From assembly GCA_030062745.1 (NCBI GenBank), contig CP099839.1, forward strand, positions 21,833,324 to 21,897,323: DNA of 64,000 bases, given 5' to 3'. This DNA comes from Capitulum mitella (lineage: Eukaryota; Arthropoda; Thecostraca; Pollicipedomorpha; Pollicipedidae). The notes under the pieces are model-generated. The model saw only the letters and a program-made list of their open reading frames with translations. It did no database searches and was not told the origin of the DNA. Both the position numbers and the translations under genes were made by a program. This document shows, one piece after another, positions 12,101-23,500 of this stretch; the stretch's first letter is position 1; every line of letters starts with the position of its first letter.

Positions 12101-12646
12101 GGGTCAGTCCAGTGGACCAGTCCAGTGGGTCAGTTCGGTGATTCAGTCCGACGGGTCAGTTCGGTAGGTCAGTTCGGTGGATCAGTCCAGTGGGTCACTT
12201 CGGTGGGTCACCTCGGTGGGTCAGTTTGGTGGGCCAGTTCGGTGGGTCACTTCGGCGGGTCACTTCGGTGGGCCAGTTTGGTGGGCCAGTTCGGTGGGTC
12301 ATTTCAGTGGGTTAGTTTGGTGGGTCAGTTCGGCGGGCCAAGTTCGGTGGGCCAGTTCGGTGGTTCAGTCCGGTGGTGCAGTCCGGTGGTGCAGCCCGGC
12401 GGTGCCGGTCCGGTGGTTCCGCCCCGCTGTCAGCCGCGCCCGCTGACCGTGCTGCAGCTGGTAGAGCTGCGTCTGCCACCGCTGCCGGGCGGCCATCAGC
12501 GCCGCCTGGCTGTCCGCCTCGGCCCGGTACCACGTGACCAGGCCGACCAGCAGGCCGACGAACAGCAGCAGGAACAGCACCGTCAGCGTGGCGCACAGCA
12601 TCCGCTTCTCGGTCATCCTGGGCCGAGTGTCCGGGTCCTCGATCAT
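9148..12646 (-). CDS. type II membrane protein with type I periplasmic-binding-fold ectodomain
   Basis: Exons in transcription order: 12646-12448, 11417-11188, 10680-9148; phases agree and give 653 residues. Residues 1-15 are a charged cytosolic tail, about 16-37 a hydrophobic signal anchor (MLCATLTVLFLLLFVGLLVG), and the rest should face outside. From about residue 120 the protein follows the pattern of LivJ/ANF-receptor-type ligand-binding domains: strand LLLTNVSL, helix EGSLAAVQELYESGV, strand RLFIGF, then FVSPSAT, and VRHLVPVVADTTYGRSLLEEV. After about residue 470 there is a Cys-bearing region I cannot place. I see no kinase, cyclase or channel domain, so it is not a complete receptor of a known class. 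Donor 1 (GTCAGC) is weak, so the exon 1/2 join is less certain than the exon 2/3 join. The ligand is unknown. A start in an upstream exon is possible because the ATG directly follows CCAG. Confidence 0.65.
11820..12415. repeat. intronic minisatellite, roughly 15-20 bp units
   Basis: Dozens of diverged units built from GGTGGGTCAGTTCGGTGGG-like words fill intron 1 of the membrane-protein gene up to about 30 bases from exon 1. Open frames through it are repeat artefacts. Confidence 0.85.
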
Positions 12647-12649
12647 CTG

Positions 12650-13845
12650 GACGCGCGGCCTGCGGTCGCACGGCTGGGTCAGGGCAGGTCACGTGGAGGG
12701 CGCTGAACGGTGTTCACGCGACAAAATGCCCGCACCAATACCGCACATGTCTGGCGTGAGGTATTAAGAAACCTGGCATACCCTGCAATCGCGAAATGAA
12801 AGGCAAATAAAGACAATCTGAGAGGAAACGGCGAAGTAGAGCCGAATCGAATTTCAGGTTATCGGGATGAAGCGAAACGTAAAGATGATAAACTGCGTTA
12901 AACGTGGAGGGCATAACAAATCTAAGTAAGATTATTTCAGGTAGGGCGTTGACGGCGCATGGAAAGCTTGACGCTTATTTGCAGCATCACTCGGACAGAA
13001 ACATTTGTTTTACGTACTAAGAACCTACCGCGCAAAGACCGCTGTAGCGCTCAACGAAAGATTTTGGCGGCAGGTGACAAAAGACATTTTGACATGCACG
13101 CATTTCAAAAGGTAAAAGGTCTGTACTGTTTCGGAAAGAAAGTTGGTGGCAGAATTTATGTGAAAATGCAGCTGTGACAAATTAAGAAAAACACCCCCTG
13201 GAGACTACCAGCAGTCTTCCGGCATCACTTGTGAGGTTCCGGTTCAGGTAAGCTATACAACTGTAATTCCAAAAGCAATTTCACCATGATCATGAGAGGA
13301 TGGCGATGAACAGTATCTAGAATAATAAGCTAGGGGTAATTTTGCCGCCTTATGCTGTCTCACGACCCACGCTTCATGAAGTGACTCGATATTCCTCCCA
13401 TACTTCCCAGTCGATGCATACGCAGTGAATGCGACCTTGGTCAAAACCCACCGCTCCCTCATCAGACTACCGCATTATCGGATACGTATGAATTTATTAG
13501 CAATTACAGGCAGCCTCGAGCATGTGAGACCAGTTGGTACCCTCGGGTCGGACCGTTAAAAAGGACCGAGGGACCTCACTCAGCCGACAACCTCCGAACT
13601 CGACCGCAGAGTGTGTTATTGGCCGGGCGCGCGCGGGGCGAGCACCGCGCTCCGTCTCTCAAGCTATGTTTTGACTTAGCATGCAACTCGATTTCCACCG
13701 TTAAATGATAAACGAATAAGCCAGACCCGAAGGAGTACATTGCGGTCTTCAGTTGCCAACCGTGGTGTTGCTGGTTAGATCTGCCTGCTTTCAATGGAAA
13801 TGCGGCAAAGCGGGCCGTCCGCTCGAAACGATCAAGCGGTTCCGT
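12650..13845. other. intergenic stretch
   Basis: It should hold the promoter of the minus-strand membrane-protein gene, but I see no clear TATA box or initiator. No gene-like exon is recognised. Confidence 0.35.
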
Positions 13846-15763
13846 GACAGAATTACGTATAGCATTGCTTCGTACGCAAAACTTCGTACGCAGATCTTCG
13901 TATCGTATATCTTCGTAGCGCATTTTTTCGTGTGCAAATCTCCGTATCGCAAATTTCATACGCGCAAAACTTCGTATGCGCAATTATTCGTATCCGCAAA
14001 ACTCGGTATACGCCAATCTTCGTACACGCATGTCCTCGTATCCGCAAAACTTCGTATACGCTTTTCCTCGTATCGCATTTCTTCGTATACGCGAATCTTC
14101 GTATCGCATTTCTTCGTACACGCGAATCTTCGTATCGGATTTTTTTGTATACGTAATTCTTCGTATCGCAAAACTTCGTACACGCAAATCTTCGTCTGCG
14201 CATTTCTTTGTATCCGCAAAACTTCATACACTCATTTTTCCGTGTCGCATTTCCGTGTCGCATTTCGCATTTGTCGCATTTTCTGTGTCGCATTACGAAT
14301 ATTTGCGATACGCAAATATTCGTATCGCATTTTATTATACGTATGCATTTTGCACCTGCTGCATTTCTACTTTTACGCACAACGACGTGTGCATGTCTTC
14401 CTTTTAGCAAGGTAAATTATATTCACTGGCCTGGTCATGCGTACATTGCGAATGACAAAGTTCGTTTCGATCGGTGAACACAGGTAAGACACAGGTGCGT
14501 AGGAGTGTCCCAGAATGTTGAGGAATGACCAAAATCCTTTTTAGGCTTTTCTTTCCAAGCATCACCATAGTGTCATACTTTGATAGAATAAAGATGAATA
14601 AAATGAAGCAAATCCCAATATTTGCATGCCTACGCGGAAAGCCCGCTTCAGATCAGCAAGAGCCCGCTTTGCAGGTCAGCAGGATACCTTTCTGTGTACG
14701 TAGATTGGATTCCGTGACAGTGATGAACCAGACCATGGGCGTAGGAACAGGGAGATGGAAGAGGTCGTGCCCCATTTTTGGGAAACTTAACATTAGTCCT
14801 ATGGCGGAAAACGTCTCTACCCCTCCCCCCAGTGCGATACGAATTTCTCCTTATGAGGATTTTTGCGGACGCAAAGATAAGCTTTTCTGCGTCGTTTTGC
14901 AAAAAGATTAAGATGAGCATTTTTCCTTTTTTGGAAATTGTGCCCGAACGATTTTCATGGACGGCTTTTGGCTCAGAGCACATATATGCTAAGCAGAGCT
15001 TGTTGCATGTACCCTGAACCCACCACCCAGCCATGCAATTTGGCCTTTTTAGCCTGAGAGGACCGCGGAGGGATCTTTTTCGTGCCGCAAAATGTTGCGA
15101 CACGGCCTCCCGTGCCGGGCTTACCCTCTCTGGCAGTTACCAATTGACTGCACCATGAATGGTCGGGCCAAACAGTTCGAGTCCCGGTTCGTTGTTTCCG
15201 GGACTCCAATCTGACGCCATCGGGACCAGAGTCAACGTCCTTATCCCTTGGCCACGAGAACGGCGGTTAATTTTTGGTACCTGAGGTATCTTACCATGAC
15301 AAATGCAATAATTTTTCCGACTAATAGGCAAGAGAATGACGACATTGTTCCAATAACTTGTCGCTTGATTAGTCCTCTGACAACCATCAGGTGTCATTAC
15401 ATCATCACAACAGTTGTCTTATGTTTAAAGCCACAACGCGAAAAAAAAAATCGGCGTGAAGCTTTTCGTGTGATCATTAACACGACGGCAAATTTTGAGT
15501 ATCCCTCCCCAAAAAATACGACATACGAAGTTCTGCGTATATGAAGAAATGCGATGCGAAGAAATGCGTGTACGAGGAAATGTTTATACGAAATTTTGCA
15601 GATGCGAAGAAATGTGTATACGGAGTTCTGCGTATACGAAGTTTTGCGCGTACGAATATTTGCGTACGAAGTTTTGTGTACGAAGGTTTGCGTAGGAAAA
15701 ATGCAATATGAAGACTTGCGCACGAAGTTTTGCGTAAAAAGAAATGCGATACGAAATTCTGTC
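13846..15763. mobile_element. foldback-like element with arms of tandem TTCGTATACGC repeats
   Basis: The left arm (about 13846-14345) is made of units of about 15 bp such as AAACTTCGTATACGC and TTCGTATCGCATT. The right arm (about 15515-15763) is the same array inverted. The outer ends match as inverted repeats: GACAGAATTACGTATAGCAT at 13846 against GACAGAATTTCGTATCGCAT read inward from 15763. Long inverted arms built from internal short tandem repeats are the hallmark of Foldback-type DNA elements. The middle (14346-15514) shows no recognisable transposase, so this copy looks non-autonomous. I found no clean target duplication. Confidence 0.65.
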
Positions 15764-17650
15764 CGAACACGCGGTTGAGCGCATCTGTCTTTAGTGGTTC
15801 TGAACTATCTGCACGGCATACGAAGGTATCTCAAGAACTCATGACGCCTGCCTTTGTGTGGTCAAGGGAACCTTTCTGTGGTCCACCTGTTCTCGTTTAC
15901 TGACACTGCCACGGAGGCAAAAGATGGTCGTCAGATGCAGTTAACTTACTCGTACGCCGTTGGTAATGTAACACATCACTTTTCTTTGCCTGGAATCATG
16001 AATTACGTTCCGTACTTTTGCTCTCAGTATTGAAGTATGGTATTTATATTTACTTTTATATGAATATTTAAACGTTTTTCTGTAATTAATATATATTATA
16101 CGTATTATATGTAATTCTTATATGAATACTTGAGCAGTGTATTTTTAGGAATGAAACCTCACTGACCGCTGCAATCAGACCTCTGCCATTGGCACTTTTC
16201 GCTCAAATCAGCGACAGCATGAACATCCTAAACTTCCTGTCACTGCAGTGTAGTCTGTTTTCACTGTTATTTATATTGCCACAATCTTGTTTTATGTTTG
16301 ACATTGTTGATATGCGAGACCTAAGTGTAAACAGTTTTTTGAAACTGCTGTGTTCAGTGATTATAAAAAAAGAAACTAAATCCGCTGCACTATCCGGGAT
16401 GTCTGTAAATATCAAAATTAATTTATCTTTCTGTGCATTATCATATGGAATACACACGACAATGTGTGCAAACCTATCTTCAAAACCTTTGAGTAGCGAG
16501 GGCTGCATAAGGAGTTCGCTGACCCAAGAACAGCGAATTTATCGGAATGGCGAGCAACATTCTGCGTCACTGCTGAGCCCTTCCGCGTCACATCGCCATT
16601 CTCTCGGTTCATGCGTTGGTGATCCAGTGCACAGCTTACAACATGCTCTTTCCAGGTGACTATAACGTTTCCGCGGCGCACGGAACACCGAAGAAGGCTG
16701 GATAATGTTGTGGTTCATCGCATACCGACGGTGGTTGCCCCCTGACCGCCCGCATCCGAGGGGCCCGCTGCTGCTACTCGGGCCGCCCGGGCATGGGGTG
16801 CAGAATTAATGTGCAGGCGGGCATACATTAGCCGACCTGACGCTAAACTGAACATTACGAGCAGATCAGAGAAGCCGACGAACTCTGCCGGCACTCGGGT
16901 GATTTGAGCCCGTGCAAATGTCCGTTTGCTAGTAGTGATATAGCGTTGGCGCTGTTGGGTACGCGCCCGACGAGGTTACGGAGAAGATTCTGTGAAATTC
17001 AGGCGCCGTCGCTGGGGTCTTCCGTCCGAGGTGATCAGTTTATGTCCTACGAGGAGCTTTGTGTCGGGATAAAGCTGGCGCGAGGGGCGTGACCGTGGTG
17101 CAGGCGCATAATCCACTGAAAGGGCTCCATGCAGCACCGTGAGGTTTAATGGAAGGTACGTGCACGGATGAACAGTGACTCAGTTCTTTTCTCCCATGAA
17201 ATATTAATGTCCGTTAAGGTGAGCAATCACTCGTGCGCACGGCAGTGCAATATTTTGAAATTACTGTACTCTGTACCTGCTACAAAGGCATAAAAGCATG
17301 GTGAAATGGGATTGCGATTCTCAAAAAAGTTACTTTAAAGAACTTCATAAACGCTCGTGTTTTGTCTCTCAATGAACACGCGTTTTAGTTGATCACAAAT
17401 AACTTGTCAAAAAGCAAGCGCGATGACCGCTTCAAAAACAAATTACCTTGTCATTCTGGCGCCATTTTCAGCCCCTGATTTTAGGAACACAGACGTGGAG
17501 GTATTCTTCTGCCAATTTACAAAGCAAATGAGCCAGGATCTTCGACGAACGACGATTCCCAGAAACTGGCGTGCTGTTACGTTTGTCCCGAGCTACCACC
17601 CTCCACAACACCGGCTCGCTTTTGACTTCCGCCGTGACGTTTCCTAAAAT
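15764..17650. other. intergenic stretch without a recognised gene
   Basis: It is AT-rich to about 16,700. An open frame at 16189-16659 lacks an ATG near its start, family similarity and splice signals, and I do not call it. Confidence 0.4.
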
Positions 17651-17689
17651 CACCGGCGCTGTCCTGTTTCGGTAAACAAGTCATTCGGC

Positions 17690-18161
17690 CCGGCGCGCTC
17701 CCAGCCGCGGAGGCTAATCGGGGCTCGGCCAGCCGGAGGCAGGCCGTCGGAATATTCATCATCGGCGGCGGCGGTTTTTAAGAGCTCGGACGCGCGACGC
17801 GGCGCGGCGCGGCGCGGCGCGGGAGCGATGAACCGACGCTCCGACTCGCCGACTCTGACTCACTGTTGCTCGGCGGCGGTGCCCAGGCTGGCTCCCGCAC
17901 GTCCCGGCCGGACGTCTGCTTGCAAGCACCGGCGACGGCGAGGACGCCTGCCTCTCCTGCACCGACACGCGGCAGAGCGAGTTGACCCGCCGCTTGCACC
18001 GCTCCGGCCGGCCCCTGGTCCGCGGAGGTCGGCGCCCGAGTCGGCGGTCAAGGTCAATGCCTTGGGGCGCAGTGACGTACTCGTAGAGCTGGACAGGCTG
18101 AGTCCAGGAGCTCGGTCAAGTACGTCTTGCAATAGTGTGGAAGTGCTTGAAGTCACCGTCG
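17690..18161 (+). other. CpG-rich block with a good splice donor: candidate first exon
   Basis: A sharp GC- and CpG-rich block starts near 17,690 and carries a short (GCGGC)n run at 17797-17820 and an ATG at 17828. The frame runs to TCG|GTAAGT at 18161/18162, which is close to the consensus donor. The encoded peptide (Arg/Pro/Ala-rich, then a more ordinary stretch ending SVEVLEVTV) matches nothing I know. It could be an untranslated first exon of a transcript running right, an alternative peroxidase start, or chance. Confidence 0.25.
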
Positions 18162-18170
18162 GTAAGTTAC

Positions 18171-19550
18171 GCAAAGGTATCTTTGTTTTCCAGCCGAGCG
18201 TATCATTTTTTGCCATAGGCTTCCATTTTCGTTAAATCAGCACTAATCGCGAATGAAGGCGGATTTGCATTCTAGTCAGCGCGGACAAAAACATCTGAAA
18301 CGGCAACGAAATGTGCACCAAAACAAGCCAAAGCATCTAATTTGAATTTCAGCGTAAATTCCTGAAGGTGACGTGATACATATTTCAGTGCTGAACATTG
18401 ACCGCACCCGAAAGCCTATCCAGGAAAGGATTTGCAGTCGATGGCCTTTCTCACGATAAAATGTAACGACCCTGTACTATGTTCATGTGCCCGCCTCTAG
18501 ATTCCACCCACCTCCGGCAAAAGCAGTTGAACACCTGCTCACTGCACGCTTGGCCTCACCCATCACGCGGCCCACAGGGGTGTGACGCATCAGCTCAGTG
18601 GGTGGCGACGGCGACAGTGACGTATTAAAAAAACGCAGCGGCTCCCGCCAGTTGTAACAGACCGCGGAATAACAGGCGAAGGACTGCGAACCATGCGAAA
18701 AGTGACTGATAGGAGCGTAATGACGCTGTGCTTTGGCTGCCTGAGAACTTAATAATGGTGGCTTGTGACGCCATGCGCGCCATGCATTACGGGTGCTGGT
18801 GAACCTCATTGGCATCGGCAGCCAGAGCCTTTTTAGCCTGCCGGCTCTTGTTATTTCTGTTTGGAGATAGCAGTTGCCAGGCGGTATAACACATCAAAGA
18901 CGCATCAGAAAAGAAAGTCCGACTTAATTTAGAAAAGAAACGGAGGACGTACGTGGACGCCGAGTGACCTGCAAAAAACCGGATCCAAGCTCCGGAGGGC
19001 GGACTCGTGCACAAGAAAGACAGGAAGCCACAAAACCTCGCCGGCAGTCGGGGCCAGTGCTGACACTGATCGCTCGTCCTGTCAGTCGAGGTGATTGAAG
19101 GCTGAACGGGACATGACCGACCGAGTCGGCCCAGGAGCGTGCTGCCAAGCGTTCCAGGCTCTGCAGCCGGGTCAAACGGCGTGAGGAGGGCCTTGCCGAC
19201 CAGCCAGACTTTGTGAAGTTGGACCATGCCAGCCCACTGTCAGTGAAATTTTCCATTTAACCGGATTAAGCCAAAGCTTGGACCTAATGCAAAATCCACA
19301 AAAAGGGAGGAGATCCAGGCTGCGTCTGGTCGGACATGAACCCCCCCCCCCCACCACATTGACTGAAAACGACTCAAGGCTTGCTCTGATCTGAATCTAT
19401 GTCAATCTGAGTAAGGCCCAGCTCAGACAAACTGGCCCGGTCCCAGCATGAGTTAAGCCTTAACCGAGTGACCGTATCTGTTTGTAAGCCGCTGTCCCGG
19501 CTGACCGCTGTCCGGCCGTGCGGCCACCTGTCTGCCACACAATTCGACCG
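18171..19550. other. intergenic stretch without a recognised gene
   Basis: No exon-like frame with splice support was found. A C-run sits at 19339-19350. Confidence 0.4.
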
Positions 19551-19564
19551 CTTCCGCCGTGTGC

Positions 19565-19795
19565 TTCCGCTGTCCGTTGTCCGTCCGTTCGTCCGTCCGC
19601 TGTCCGTCCGGCCGCCGTCCGTCCATCTGTCATTCCGTTCGTCCGCCTTGTCCCTCCACCCGTCCGTCCGTCCGTCCGTCCGGCGGCGGCGCGGCCGTTC
19701 CCGGTCATCCATCCGCCCGTCCGTCCGTCCGTCCGTCCGGCCGGCCGGCCGGCCGACGGCGGCGCGGCCGTTCCCGGTCATCCGTCCGTCACGGC
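19565..19795. repeat. GTCC tetranucleotide microsatellite with an embedded direct repeat
   Basis: Runs of GTCC/CCGT are interrupted twice by the same roughly 25-bp block, GGCGGCGCGGCCGTTCCCGG plus TCATCC, at about 19683 and 19759. The array stops just before the presumed peroxidase core promoter. Confidence 0.85.
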
Positions 19796-19800
19796 CGGTG

Positions 19801-19835
19801 CCGTATTAATACGGACGCCGTTAGCGGCGCGCCAG
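19801..19835 (+). promoter_or_regulatory. candidate core promoter of the peroxidase gene
   Basis: CCGTATTAATACGG at 19801-19814 is a perfect 14-bp palindrome whose centre, TATTAATA, could serve as a TATA box. An initiator-like CCAGTAG follows about 25-30 bases later. The first coding ATG is at 19934. The assignment is by position and sequence only. Confidence 0.35.
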
Positions 19836-19933
19836 TAGTGGATGGCGCGCCGGAAGCGCGGCGGCGGCGCGGCTCCCTCCGACCACCGAGCGGCGCTGGC
19901 ATGGCGCGCCTGGTCTAGGGGCAGAGCTCCGTC

Positions 19934-20462
19934 ATGGCTCCTCCGGGCAGGAGCGGCCCGCGGCCGCTGGCCTTCTTCAGGTGAGCGGCGGGAGTGGCGG
20001 CAAACATCCTCCCGTAGAGTCGGACGGAAAATGAAGCTCATCGGCTTTTGTTGGTTGGTTGGAGTGGGGCAAACTACGAATGACAGTTGTTGCGATAAGT
20101 TTGCAGAACAATCTTCTCCAAGCTTCCATGAAGCAAGAGGCTCTAGATGTGAGTTCCCCTGTTGTTTCTTTTTTTGGTTGCCATGACGAATTGAGCTCTC
20201 TGGCGTGGCTGTTGGTGACCAATGACCCTGAAAACCGATTAGAGGGGCTCCCCCGGATTCGTGGAATAAGTCCATTAAATGTAACTGACGTGCTGTCTCG
20301 AACGAATCAACTTCAAAATTTTTGGGGACCCATTTCCATATGGCTTTTCTTTGGAGTGCGAGAATAAAACAACTCGACTGAAGGCTCGTGAGGTATTCAT
20401 CGACTGGCGTCATAGCCATATGCGTCTGCATAAAACAAGGTCTACAGTGATATGATATATAG

Positions 20463-20504
<42 letters not shown>

Positions 20505-23500
20505 GTACATATATCATGATAGTCTATAGTGATACAGCCGCGTGGCAGATAGATTATAGTGATGTTTTTCCTGTAAATTGGCATAAAAAGAATTCCTAGT
20601 CGTCAAACATGCTCTGATTTATGTACGAAGCTACCAAGCTTTAAATAAACCATGCCCCAGGATGCTGTAAAATCATAAGTTTGCTAAAGCATGTTACGAA
20701 CAGTGATATACTTTGGTGTTTAAGAACGTCGTATGTTAAAAATGGTACCAGATCCACATGAAATGATTGTTCTTTACATTAATTACCGTATCTTTTCGTC
20801 TTTGGCGTAAGGAACGTCTGAAAAATAAAGTTGTAGTTGATATAGTTGAGCGTAATTGAACACATTAGCAATAACCGTATTTCTTCTAAAACCAGTTATT
20901 TCTGCTGTTTATTCCGGCAGTTTATAAACGTTTTTCAGGTTATTAAAATCGTGTTAAAATGAAGCGCTAATGAATAGCTAGAAAGTGAATTTAAAAAAGC
21001 AAGTGCACTGCGTACTGAAAGGCGGCCAAGTGACATGGTCCCGAGGCGTGCCAGCACAAGTAGCAATGGAAGGGTGGTGATGAAATTCCGCATCCATGCG
21101 CATTTCTTCGTCGTTCACGAACCACGTGGCTCGCAAACCGAGCCAGACAGTCTTTGGGTGCTCAGAGAGACTGATGTACCCTTGGTACCGAGATGTGTGT
21201 GGCTCAGTACTGCGTATCACACATCCCACAGGGACCGAAGCCGGTCATCGGGTACAGAGACATGATGACTGACTGAAGTCTGAAGAAGCTTTAAAGTCCA
21301 TCTGCCTTGCTCATCATTCACATTGAATCTCTGCGCGCAACAATACTGATAGACACAAACGAAGCAGAAACGGGCGGAAAATTCTTTACGTCCTTTGTCT
21401 TCTGCCCGGACCTATTTTAACCATTTTTTCCTCCTTTACCGGCTCACACTTTAATACAACCCGACGTTGTAACCTTACTCTTGTCAAAATTTGTTTGATG
21501 CTTATATAACGATGCAAAGGGTATTTACTAAGAAAATATCTCTATGAAGACCAAATATCGAGGGGATTTCAAAGGCAGTTCACATGGACCCAATGGTCAA
21601 AGTAATTAGGCTTTTGCTCTTCATAAAACGCAAATGGTTATCATTTACTTCTTGCCTTGTAGCAGGCATGAAACAAAAGCTCTCAAATTCCTAAACATAG
21701 CACTGAGGCAAAAACTATGACTTGAAATCACCGCATTAGTCAGTCCGTAATCATTAGACACAGTTTTTGCTCACACGATTATTCCATTCCACGGTCAAGG
21801 TTCAACTCGTTTTCACCACAGGTAGGCCATTCAACGATAGCCTTCCACCAAGAGCCGGATCATGAACGGCCATGATCAGCACTGGTGGCTGCTGTGGATC
21901 TCGCTGTTCCCCTGCATACGCTACCAGCTACGGATAACCTCTCCCCGAACCGTTCGTACTGTTCTGGCTTGCTCCAAAACACGTGGTTCCGCCATATTCC
22001 TCCGACGTGAGCACATAGAGACAACAGCCAGCAAGTTGTTTTTCCCTGTTGGCGCATGATGACGCTGATGAGCGCGGAGTTCTGCTTCATTCCAGTTACC
22101 GTCAAGGCGTGCAGGTATTCGCAGTAAATGTAAATCGAGGAGCATGTTAGCATAATACGACGCTTTCACGAATCATTCCAACATCCGTGCTAGTGGTGGC
22201 GTGGCAGACGATAGTCAGCTCTGAACACTTTTCGACGCGGAATAACGGGCAGGCGGCGCTCCCACTCACATTCTCACAGTCTCGCCAAAATGACTAGAAT
22301 CCCATTCCGCGGTGCAGGGAACGATGCTGACCATCCAGAGGGCCAGAGCCAGGGAATTAAGGCAATCTTGCCGGTGTTAATTTACACGTTTAGGTACATG
22401 CAAATATGGGTAAACTTACGTAGGTGCAGTTAAGAGCTGTTTAGAAGCTTATGGTGGAATCGCATGCGGCTCTTTTTTATACTGAGGTATGTCATTTCAT
22501 GAAGCTCCGAAAGAGGAGCTTTCTGCCAGGGCATTGTGTGCCTTCTTTGAAGAAAAATGTTATCTTCGCCCTTTGCCGTCAGTATAGTTTTACCACCTAT
22601 GATGTCTCCTTTTTCAGGTATTCTGAGTTCTGCCCAATTTTTCAGACGGCCTTGCTTGCAATGCCTTACCAAAATTCTATATGAAACAAGAAAGTTAAGA
22701 CACCTAGCCATTTAAATGCTGAAGCTCTTGCTTCCATCCCTCCGATTCGGAGGACTGCACAAACTCGGCCCAGGTCCGCTGAGTTCATCGTCCCCTCGGC
22801 GCGACCGACTGTGTCCGCTGCACGGTGCAACGGCTCCGACCCTGTGGTTTGACGCTCCGATGGCCCAGCAGTGCCCTCCTCAAGGGACACGTGGCAAAGT
22901 CACCGCCCCTCAGCCGGCAGTTGCGCGTGGGAAGTTCGCACAGGGCCTCTCAGGAGGCCTGGACGACTGGCACGCAACGGGGCAGTGACTGCAGATTCGA
23001 CCCGTCAGCCATTCCGATGAAGCTGCGTCCCACTTATCCGCAGCTACATTAGAAGGAGCGTATATTAATCGCTCTATGAGAAGCTATGAACCAGGCTGGC
23101 TCCTGCCAGCTGGCTGTCTCGGTTCTCCCGGTCGTGGGAGCTAATTAGACCGCCTATCCCGACCTCTCGTTTGGAGTGGGACCATCCCTCACCAACCAGA
23201 CATCGCGATCGAGCGTTAAAACGAAAACGAGCCACCGCGTCGGCGCGTTGGGCGGGCGCGTGGCTGGCGGCCGCGCGCGCCGCGGCGGGGGGCGGGCGGG
23301 CGCAGGCGGACGCCATCCGTCACCGAGCCGCCCGAAACAATGCTGAGGACAGTCGGCGGTAAAAAGGCCGCTGCCACCGCGGGGGCAAAGGCACCGTGAC
23401 GACGCGGCGGCCGGTCGCGGCCGGCGACGAGCCGCCGCCGGGGAAATGGCCCGCCGCACGCCAGCCGCGCCGCCGCCCCTCTGCAGCGTGCAGCGCCGGC

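Noticed and set aside
13753-14415. Overlapping frames of up to 220 codons on both strands
   Set aside because: They are translations of the TTCGTATACGC array of the foldback-like element.
15170-15190. tRNA-like B box (AGTTCGAGTCC)
   Set aside because: No matching A box or cloverleaf could be drawn around it.
16189-16659. 156-codon frame as a gene
   Set aside because: It starts on TTG, has no recognisable domain and no splice context.
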